Positions 54,701-64,000 of a DNA stretch of 64,000 bases are shown piece by piece (positions within the stretch are counted from its first letter, which is position 1; every line of letters starts with the position of its first letter). The notes beneath the pieces are model-generated. The model did no database searches, had not been told where the DNA came from, and saw only the letters and a program-made list of their open reading frames with translations. The translations under genes and the position numbers were made by a program. This DNA comes from Cherax quadricarinatus (lineage: Eukaryota; Arthropoda; Malacostraca; Decapoda; Parastacidae): positions 25,001 through 89,000 of the forward strand of contig NW_027195360.1 of the NCBI RefSeq assembly GCF_038502225.1, written 5' to 3'.

Positions 54701-57432
54701 CCTGACAGAGGCATCATGCCTCCACACACCTGACAGAGGCATCATGCCTCCACACACCTGACAGAGGCATCATACCTCCACACACCTGACAGGGGCATCA
54801 TGCCTCCACACACCTGACAGGGGCATCATGCCTCCACACACCTGACAGAGGCATCATGCCTCCACACACCTGACAGAGGCATCATGCCTCCACACACCTG
54901 ACAGAGGCATCATACCTCCACACACCTGACAGGGGCATCATGCCTCCACACACCTGACAGGGGCATCATGCCTCCACACACCTGACAGGGGCATCATGCC
55001 TCCACACACCTGACAGGGGCATCATGCCTCCACACACCTGACAGGGGCATCATGCCTCCACACACCTGACAGGGGCATCATGCCTCCACACACCTGACAG
55101 GGGCATCATGCCTCCACACACCTGACAGAGGCATCATGCCTCCACACACCTGACAGAGGCATCATACCTCCACACACCTGACAGGGGCATCATGCCTCCA
55201 CACACCTGACAGAGGCATCATACCTCCACACACCTGACAGGGGCATCATGCCTCCACACACCTGACAGGGGCATCATGCCTCCACACACCTGACAGAGGC
55301 ATCATACCTCCACACACCTGACAGAGGCATCATGCCTCCACACACCTGACAGAGGCATCATGCCTCCACACACCTGACAGAGGCATCATGCCTCCACACA
55401 CCTGACAGAGGCATCATGCCTCCACACACCTGACAGGGGCATCATGCCTCCACACACCTGACAGGGGCATCATGCCTCCACACACCTGACAGAGGCATCA
55501 TGCCTCCACACACCTGACAGGGGCATCATGCCTCCACACACCTGACAGAGGCATCATGCCTCCACACACCTGACAGAGGCATTATGCCTCCACACACCTG
55601 ACAGGGGCATCATGCCTCCACACACCTGACAGAGGCATCATGCCTCCACACACCTGACAGAGGCATCATGCCTCCACACACCTGACAGAGGCATCATGCC
55701 TCCACACACCTGACAGGGGCATCATGCCTCCACACACCTGACAGAGGCATCATGCCTCCACACACCTGACAGAGGCATCATGCCTCCACACACCTGACAG
55801 AGGCATCATGCCTCCACACACCTGACAGAGGCATCATGCCTCCACACACCTGACAGAGGCATCATGCCTCCACACACCTGACAGAGGCATCATGCCTCCA
55901 CACACCTGACAGAGGCATCATGCCTCCACACACCTGACAGGGGCATCATGCCTCCACACACCTGACAGAGGCATCATGCCTCCACACACCTGACAGGGGC
56001 ATCATGCCTCCACACACCTGACAGAGGCATCATGCCTCCACACACCTGACAGGGGCATTATGCCTCCACACACCTGACAGGGGCATCATGCCTCCACACA
56101 CCTGACAGGGGCATCATGCCTCCACACACCTGACAGGGGCATCATGCCTCCACACACCTGATAGGGGCATCATGCCTCCACACACCTGACAGAGGCATCA
56201 TGCCTCCACACACCTGACAGAGGCATCATGCCTCCACACACCTGACAGAGGCATCATGCCTCCACACACCTGACAGAGGCATCATACCTCCACACACCTG
56301 ACAGAGGCATCATACCTCCACACACCTGACAGGGGCATCATGCCTCCACACACCTGACAGGGGCATCATGCCTCCGCACACCTGACAGAGGCATCATGCC
56401 TCCACACACCTGACAGAGGCATCATGCCTCCACACACCTGACAGGGGCATCATGCCTCCACACACCTGACAGAGGCATCATGCCTCCACACACCTGACAG
56501 AGGCATCATGCCTCCACACACCTGACAGGGGCATCATGCCTCCACACACCTGACAGAGGCATCATGCCTCCACACACCTGACAGAGGCATCATGCCTCCA
56601 CACACCTGACAGAGGCATCATGCCTCCACACACCTGACAGAGGCATCATGCCTCCACACACCTGACAGAGGCATCATGCCTCCACACACCTGACAGAGGC
56701 ATCATGCCTCCACACACCTGACAGAGGCATCATGCCTCCACACACCTGACAGAGGCATCATGCCTCCACACACCTGACAGGGGCATCATGCCTCCACACA
56801 CCTGACAGAGGCATCATGCCTCCACACACCTGACAGGGGCATCATGCCTCCACACACCTGACAGGGGCATCATGCCTCCACACACCACAGGGGCATCATG
56901 CCTCCACACACCTGACAGGCATCATGCCTCCACACACCTGACAGGGGCATCATGCCTCCACACACCTGACAGAGGCATCATGCCTCCACACACCTGACAC
57001 CTGACAGGGGCATCATGCCTCCACACACCTGACAGGGGCATCATGCCTCCACACACCTGACAGGGGCATCATGCCTCCACACACCTGACAGGGGCATCAT
57101 GCCTCCACACACCTGACAGAGGCATCATGCCTCCACACACCTGACAGAGGCATCATGCCTCCACACACCTGACAGAGGCATCATGCCTCCACACACCTGA
57201 CAGAGGCATCATGCCTCCACACACCTGACAGAGGCATCATGCCTCCACACACCTGACAGAGGCATCATGCCTCCACACACCTGACAGAGGCATCATGCCT
57301 CCACACACCTGACAGAGGCATCATGCCTCCACACACCTGACAGGGGCATCATGCCTCCACACACCTGACAGAGGCATCATGCCTCCACACACCTGACAGA
57401 GGCATCATGCCTCCACACACCTGACAGAGGCA
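48711..57432. repeat. 28-bp satellite array, about 310 units
   Basis: The unit contains CATGCCTCCACACACCTGAC followed by AGAGGCAT. GAGGCAT and ATGCCTC, separated by one C, form a 7-bp-arm palindrome in each unit. The array is zoned: CACCCGAC units and CATGTCTCC units dominate before about 50650, while AGGGGCAT units occur only after it. Units shortened by 4 bp (CTGAGAGGC) cluster at 50010-50130, and irregular units lie at 53065-53100 and 56880-57000. The proline/histidine-rich frames on it come from the CCCGAC variant, which lacks the TGA of CCTGAC. Confidence 0.97.
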
Positions 57433-57840
<408 letters not shown>

Positions 57841-57907
57841 TACTCACCTAGTTGAGGTTGCGGGGGTCGAGTCCGTGCTCCTGGCCCCGCCTCTTCGCTG
57901 ATCGCTA

Positions 57908-58878
57908 CTAGGTCACTCTCCCTGAGCCGTGAGCTTTATCATACCTCTGCTTAAAGCTATGTATGGATCCTGCCTCCACTACATCGCTTCCCAAACTATT
58001 CCACTTACTGACTACTCTGTGGCTGAAGAAATACTTCCTAACATCCCTGTGATTCATCTCTGTCTTCAGCTTCCAACTGTGTCCCCTTGTTACTGTGTCC
58101 AATCTCTGGAACATCCTGTCTTTGTCCACCTTGTCAATTCTTCTCAGTATTTTATATGTCGTTATCATGTCCCCCCTATCTCTCCTGTCCTCCAGTGTCA
58201 TCAGGTTGATTTCCCTTAACCTCTCCTCGTAGGACATACCTCTTAGCTCTGGGACTAGTCTTGTTGCAAACCTTTGCACTTTCTCTAGTTTCTTTACGTG
58301 CTTGGCTAGGTGTGGGTTCCAAACTGGTGCCGCATACTCCAATATGGGCCTAACGTACACGGTGTACAGGGTCCTGAATGATTCCTTATTAAGATGTCGG
58401 AATGCTGTTCTGAGGTTTGCTAGCCGCCCATATGCTACAGCAGTTATTTGGTTGATGTGCGCTTCAGGAGATGTGCCTGGTGTTATACTCACCCCAAGAT
58501 CTTTTTCCTTGAGTGAGGTTTGTAGTCTCTGGCCCCCTAGACTGTACTCCGTCTGCGGTCTTCTTTGCCCTTCCCCAATCTTCATGACTTTGCACTTGGT
58601 GGGATTGAACTCCAGGAGCCAATTGCTGGACCAGGTCTGCAACCTGTCCAGATCCCTTTGTAGTTCTGCCTGGTCTTCGATCGAGTGAATTCTTCTCATC
58701 AACTTCACGTCATCTGCAAACAGGGACACCTCAGAGTCTATTCCTTCCGTCATGTCGTTCACAAATACCAGAAACAGCACTGGTCCTAGGACTGACCCCT
58801 GTGGGACCCCGCTGGTCACAGGTGCCCACTCTGACACCTCGCCACGTACCATGACTCGCTGCTGTCTTCCTGACAAGT
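57908..58878 (-). pseudogene. ORF2 fragment, polymerase catalytic half and C-terminus
   Basis: It carries [35 protein letters not shown] and the whole C-terminal region to the natural stop at 57908-57910. It is open throughout. It can only be translated from an internal ATG, so it is a remnant cut off from its N-terminal half. Confidence 0.85.
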
Positions 58879-58890
58879 ATTCCCTGATCT

Positions 58891-59279
58891 GTTGTTAGGT
58901 AAGACACATATGCAACAGTTAGGTATCTTTATTATGAAACGTTTCGCCTACACAGTAGGCTTCTTCAGTCAAGTACAGAAAAGTTGATAGAAGCAGAAGA
59001 TACTTGAAGACGATGTAATCAGTCCATCACCCTTAAAGTTTTGAGGTGGTCAGTCCCTCAGTCTGGAGAAGAGCATTGTTCCATAGTATGAAACAATATG
59101 GAGAAGAAGTGACAGGATGGAGCTTTTTATAGCGCCAAGAGGTGAGACGTAGGCCACTAGGAGAGGTAAGAACTCAGATGTTGAGAGGTCAGGTCCCTCT
59201 CAAATCCAGCCCCTCTCACTAGTGGAAGTTGACGAAGTTGATTGCAGGTCTGTACCAAGATACCCTTGTGTTGCAGTTC
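58891..59279. mobile_element. 389-bp insertion in copy I with a 12-bp target duplication
   Basis: ATTCCCTGATCT occurs at 58879-58890 and 59280-59291; copy C has this sequence once, as its reverse complement with one change. One end carries AAGACACATATGCAACAGTT, AGGTATCTTTATTATG and GAAACGTTTCGCC; the other carries AAGATACCCTTGTGTTGCAG, an inverted echo of the first. On the minus strand CGCTATAAAAAGC and TAATAAAGATAC resemble a TATA box and a polyadenylation signal. No ORF of note. It belongs with the GAAACGTTTC elements at 16850 and 18007. Confidence 0.85.
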
Positions 59280-59291
59280 ATTCCCTGATCT

Positions 59292-60060
59292 ATTGTAGTG
59301 CCTTCCCTGTTATCCCTGCTTGGTCCTCCAGTTTTTGCACCAATCTCTTGTGTGGAACTGTGTCAAACGCCTTCTTGCAATCCAAGGAAATGCAATCCAC
59401 CCACCCCTCTCTCTCTTGTCTTACTGCTGTCACCATGTCATAGAACTCCAGTAGGTTTGTGACACAGGATTTCCCGTCCCTGAAGCCATGTTGGCTGCTG
59501 TTGAGATCGTTGCTTTCTAGGTGTTCCACCACTCTTGTCCTGATAATCTTCTCCATGATTTTGCATACTATACATGTCAGTGACACTGGTCTGTAGTTTA
59601 ATGCTTCATGTCTGTCTCCTTTTTTAAAGATTGGGACTTCATTTGCTGTCTTCCATGCCTCAGGCAATCTCCCTGTTTCGATAGATGTATTGAATATTGT
59701 TGTTAGGGGTACACATAGCGCCTCTGCTCCCTCTCTCAATACCCATGGGGAGATGTTATCTGGCCCCATTGCCTTTGAGGTATCTAGCTCACTCAGAAGC
59801 CTCTTCACTTCTTCCTCGGTTGTGTGCACTGTGTCCAGCACTTGGTGGTGTGCCCCACCTCTCCGTCTTTCTGGAGCCCCTTCTGTCTCCTCTGTGAACA
59901 CTTCTTTGAATCTCTTGTTGAGTTCCTCACATACTTCACGGTCATTTCTTGTTGTCTCTCCTCCTTCCTTCCTTAGCCTGATTACCTGGTCCTTGACTGT
60001 TGTTTTCCTCCTGATGTGGCTGTACAACAGTTTCGGGTCAGATTTGGCTTTCACTGCTAT
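59292..60060 (-). pseudogene. ORF2 fragment, polymerase N-terminal half
   Basis: It covers the linker before the polymerase and its first motifs: KSDPKLLYSHIRRKTTVKDQ, SKAMGPDNISPW, NYRPVSLTCIVCKIMEK and SLDCKKAFDTVPH (FLDC in copy C). It stops at the insertion junction. The frame continuing upstream to 60258 is (GT)n-derived and not LINE protein. The endonuclease is missing. Confidence 0.85.
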
Positions 60061-60135
<75 letters not shown>

Positions 60136-60151
60136 TGTGTGTGTGTGTGTG
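60061..60151. repeat. (GT)n at the 5' junction of copy I
   Basis: About 90 bp of GT with two interruptions. The LINE copy starts exactly where it ends. Confidence 0.96.
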
Positions 60152-62445
60152 ATAGAGAGAAAAGTGTAGGGGTGAGAAGGAAGTAAGTGGTAGACAGAGA
60201 AGGAAGCTGGCATATTTCTTTTGTGTGTGTAAAGAGAGACGTGTAACATTATGCACACTGTGCATAATGTTGGACGTCTCTCTTTCAGTGTTTAAATATT
60301 TTTGGGGGTTGTTCTTATCTCAAGAGATTCGTTGTCACTGTCAGCTGTTGAGATAATGTCCAAGCCTCTTGTAAAAACATATAATGCTTTATATATTTTA
60401 ATAATTTATATCTTATCGCGTCTATGTATTTGCAGTTTTCAGAGGGTGATTATCGCAGCCTTACACAAATTACTTGCTAACATTTAGTAGATGTTAAAAC
60501 GTTCACACAAGTTGCCTAAATCATCTCTTTCACTCGTCTATTCCTTTTCATTATTTGGCAAATTGTTGTTGACTGGGAGAAATAAAGAGTGATCACACTG
60601 TCTTATTTTGTACACACCGTCAATATCTGGTCCTTAGAATTATTGAACCGTGGGCCATTTCGTTTTAACTGCATTACTTTCAAAGCCTCTTGAAATTTAG
60701 CTTCCAATTTCCTTTCCCCTTCTTCTACCTTCCCTCTATACCATAAAATTTTCTACTCAAATTTTTACGTTTCCTCATTATTTCCCTGCTTTCTCTAGCA
60801 TCTTTGTCTCCTTCAGCAAATTTTCATATGACCCTACATTCGTTTCTCCCTTCATTTCGTCAGTTTTATGATGCATGTTCCTAGTAGTCATTCCCCTTTT
60901 CTTCACTATTTTCACACAGGTCTAAATGATTCTGCTCTACTTATCTCTCCCTAATCATCATTGTTCTACGTGAAAACTAATGCAGTTTTGTACTGAGGCA
61001 ACCACATACATGGGCAGAATGGATGTAGGATGAAGCTGGTATGAGTAAGTAAGAATGTTGTATGCGAAGTATATTTGTAAGGGCTTTGAATTCGTAGGCA
61101 TCGGTTGAAATATTGTAAGTTGTTTGAATCGGTTGAATGGAGTGAGATTTAATGTCGTATGTTTGCGTTGGTGTGGTGTTTGTGTTCATTCGTTGGTTGT
61201 GTATACGAGGCAGAGGAAGTGGGATGGGGTTCCTCGAACTCTCGGAATGTATCCATGGGAGGGAGGAGTGTTATCTGGGTGAGTTTTGTCCAAGAGAGAG
61301 AATGCTGCACAGGTGTTTTCTAGAGTGGGAAGTGTGGGTAGGTATTCTAAGTATAGGTTTGGGATGCTTTATGAGTAGCTGTTGAGGTTCATTTTGGGCG
61401 AGTGGGCGCTGTATCTGTTGTATCTGCTTGCAGGATCTACCTAGCATGAACCAGTAGAACAAATGCAATGCTCTGTTATCTTGCCTTAGTGAAAATTTTC
61501 TTTTCCTGAGGGAAAGGGGGTACCTGAAAACCCAGTATGGTTTGGTTACTCCATACACAAATCCAGTGAGATATATTCAGCTGAATTGTTTTTTTCTGGA
61601 GCATCTAGCACGTATGTCTTCAGAAAGTAAGAGGTCACGACTTATCCTCTGGACCTGTTAACTCTGGTTACAGCCACTACCGCGCCTCTGTCACTCTAGA
61701 TTCACATCGTCGATGCCGTATATGAACTTCACAGTTACATTTGTGAAATTATTTCAAATTAGACATGCTCTGAGATAACTCTAACTGGTAAATTCGCTAT
61801 CTTTCACGTTTCTGCTCACATTACTACTACAATATTATATTCATTCGGAAGTGCTAAACCTCTAAGAGTCATTTAGAATCTGGTAATGGTTCTACACGCC
61901 TTATTTTTTTTCCTGGGAGCGATATGTCCAAGCCATTTCAGTGAGAATCCAATCTCTTTCTCGAATTCGTTCTTATCATTTCTAAGTGGCTAATAGCAGT
62001 CAGTACAGTACAGTACTTTACTTTCGACGCTGACCAACTAGGACGCTGAAACTTGAGGAGAGCTGAGCAGTGGACGATTCTACAGTTAACATGCACATGA
62101 TAGTTATGAAGATAAAAAAAAACTTCTGATCACATTGTTAGCTATAATTCGTGTTCTGTGTAGATCAGAGGTCATGACAGAGAATATTACTGAAAGTATT
62201 AGCGCGAATGCTAATCCTTATTAAATGCGTTACATGATATTCCACTTTGATCCTTTACATAACACGCCCTTAACAAATACAGTAAATGATTTGCATTTTA
62301 CCCTTCTCCTCTTACATGATACAACAAATATAAATTCGTCATTGGATTTTTTTTTCAAATATATTATTAGTATTAGTGTTTCTGATACCAAATTGTTTAT
62401 TATTAAACACACATATATCTCATATTGAGGTACTTAGGTCATTTA
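60152..62445. other. Unassigned DNA
   Basis: No frame above about 95 codons and no motif. A small GTACAGTACAGTACTTTACT echo at 62000-62020. I see nothing else that I can support. Confidence 0.35.
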
Positions 62446-63100
62446 GTGGGTGATAGTGTACTTGTTTATGTGGTGGGTGAGATTGTACTTGTTTATGTGG
62501 TGGGTGAGATTGTTGTACTTGTTCATGTGGTGGGTGAGATTATTGTACTTGTTCATGTGGTGGGTGAGATTGTTGTACTTGTTCATGTGGTGGGTGAGAT
62601 TGTTGTACTTGTTCATGTGGTGGGTGAGATTGTTGTACTTGTTCATGTGGTGGGTGAGATTGTTGTACTTGTTCATGTGGTGAGTGAGATTGTTGTACTT
62701 GTTCATGTGGTGGGTGAGATTGTTGTATTTGTTCATGTGGTGGGTGAGATTGTTGTACTTGTTCATGTGGTGGGTGAGATTGTTGTACTTGTTCATGTGG
62801 TGGGTGAGATTGTTGTACTTGTTCATGTGGTGGGTGAGATTGTTGTACTTGTTCATGTGGTGGGTGAGATTGTTGTACTTGTTCATGTGGTGGGTGAGAT
62901 TGTTGTACTTGTTCATGTGGTGGGTGAGATTGTTGTACTTGTTCATGTGGTGGGTGAGATTGTTGTATTTGTTCATGTGGTGGGTGAGATTGTTGTATTT
63001 GTTCATGTGGTGGGTGAGATTGTTGTACTTGTTCATGTGGTGGGTGAGATTGTTGTATTTGTTCATGTGGTGGGTGAGATTGTTGTATTTATTCATGTGT
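62446..63100. repeat. 30-bp tandem repeat, about 22 units
   Basis: The unit contains GTTGTACTTGTTCATGTGGT and GGGTGAGATT. The first two units are 27 bp long (lacking one GTT), and the array becomes regular from about 62510. Because 30 is a multiple of three, each strand has open frames of a ten-residue repeat (VVLVHVVGEI and YLFMWWVRLL on plus, MNKYNNLTHH on minus). These are best explained by the repeat; no start context, signal or other domain supports a gene. Confidence 0.95.
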
Positions 63101-63498
63101 AGTGACTTTTGTTGTAGTGTAGTCAATGTACTGTGTGATATGGTTGTACTAGTTTTATATTGCTCTGTACCGTCGGATTCTGACAAAATCGTCGCTGTTA
63201 GATTTGGTAAGGCCATTTCTTTTGGTGCATTTGGCTGAGTTCGATATTTTCTCTTTGACTTCGAACACTGCTACACTGAACGCACTAATGAGTACGGTGA
63301 AGGTAAACCCCATCCAGCGGTCATTAACCTGTTGCGTTACCTAATGCCACAGCTGTGAACCATGCTGTTCCCGTTATGAAAAAATGTCCATTCTGTTGAT
63401 AATGTTCTTGCTGTGATGGTCACGTTGTCCATGTTGTTATTAATATCTTATCTATCTGCATGTTCATTCTCAGGTAGATTGTTCCAAGCACCTTTGGT

Positions 63499-63559
<61 letters not shown>

Positions 63560-63883
63560 TACACTGGCTCAAAAATATACATCGCTCCAACGTACACATA
63601 CCACTGCTCTTCAAACACACCATAAGTGATTTGATAGATAAAAGAATGGAAAAATCATCCATACCCGAGGTAATAGAAATTGTGAGTGACAAAGGTACAT
63701 CAACTGAGAGCAAACATTGAAGGATATAATGAATAGGGAAACACGTCTGCTCAAATCGAATCTGCCGCTGAGGCCCGGACAATGAGGCTAGAGGTGCCAG
63801 ACAGGAGGATTTTTGAGAAGCAAGAAAGTCTGAGAAGTTCAGGAAAGAGAAAAGAGAATAAAAGAATGTGATTGAGGAATTTA
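63101..63883. other. Unassigned DNA with (AC)n at 63500-63554
   Basis: A 55-bp (AC)n lies in unique-looking sequence without a LINE tail. The frame on the minus strand across it is not convincing. Confidence 0.5.
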
Positions 63884-64000
63884 AACATAAGAACATAAGA
63901 AAGAAGGAACACTGCAACAGGCCTACTGACCCATGCAGAGCAGGTCCATGTCCCCCCCGGATTAGACCAATGACCCACCCAGTCTGATCATCTCCACTCA
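63884..64000 (-). mobile_element. CR1 3' end, same family as 1-3914, running off the window
   Basis: On the minus strand the sequence ends GTTCCTTCTTTCTTATGTTC and further TTATG, the same octamer terminus as at 3885-3914. Upstream come CAGTAGGCCTGTTGCAG and GGACCTGCTCTGCATGGGTC, diverged from CAGTAGGCCTTCTGCAG and the GGACCTGCCTCGCATGGGCC phrase at 3848. The rest lies beyond 64000. Confidence 0.78.

Larger units (their letters stand above)
57841..60060 (-). mobile_element. Family B LINE copy I, truncated and split
   Basis: On the minus strand it starts at 60060 with ATAGCAGTGAAAGCCAAATC directly after (AC)n and ends at 57841 with a single CTAGGTGAGT tail followed by (AC)n. It is the copy C subfamily; by eye the last ~125 bp differ at three positions. 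A 389-bp insertion with a 12-bp target duplication divides it. Coding changes include a lost isoleucine codon in ERNDLINSSQHGF (here NDLNSSQHGF). Confidence 0.92.

Noticed and set aside
62425..63238. A secreted or membrane repeat protein (VVLVHVVGEI or YLFMWWVRLL)
   Set aside because: Several frames on both strands are equally open because the unit is 30 bp; there is no independent domain or start signal.

Overview
The window looks like gene-poor intergenic DNA from an arthropod, most likely a decapod crustacean of the crayfish/lobster kind. I rely on the density of CR1-group LINEs ending in (AC)n or (TTCTTATG)n, on Penelope-like relics, on a TA-flanked MITE and hairpin elements that I recall as very common in decapod genomes, and on the sheer mass of simple and tandem repeats. 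The taxon is inference from memory of repeat families. I see no host gene that I can support: no spliced gene, no rRNA gene and no clear tRNA gene. Every long reading frame is a retroelement ORF, a fragment of one, or a by-product of a tandem repeat.

Layout. 1-3914: a CR1-group LINE with an SGNH-esterase ORF1 and an endonuclease/reverse transcriptase ORF2, inserted in an older LINE copy. 3915-9269: a second LINE family ('family B' here), a 3' fragment followed by an apparently full-length copy, separated by (AC)n. 9600-10560: head-to-head tRNA-like SINE heads, a 42-bp repeat on both sides, and a worn family B tail. 10560-19960: relics only (two opposed Penelope-like endonuclease pieces, a conserved fragment of unknown function, a decayed RTE-like LINE, hairpin elements, a reverse transcriptase scrap). 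19961-23861: two more family B copies between (AC)n tracts. 24000-30080: mostly unassigned, with a MITE, two (TA)n tracts and a 52-bp repeat. 30357-38262: about 255 copies of a 31-bp repeat lying inside a decayed family B copy. 38470-46110: repeats, then four family B copies head to tail, each separated by (AC)n, one carrying a hairpin retroposon. 47216-47832: a 37-bp repeat. 48711-57432: about 310 copies of a 28-bp repeat. 57738-60151: a minus-strand family B copy between two (GT)n tracts, split by a 389-bp insertion with a 12-bp target duplication. 62446-63100: a 30-bp repeat. 63884-64000: the 3' end of another CR1, minus strand.

How it fits together. The main theme is a LINE family that appears to land in (AC)n and to leave (AC)n at its own 3' end, so each insertion offers a landing site for the next. 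Nearly all 5'-truncated copies here begin exactly at an (AC)n tract, and five of them join it at a CA/AC-bearing point of the element. One old copy appears to have seeded the 7.9-kb 31-bp satellite. Array lengths should be treated as assembly-dependent.
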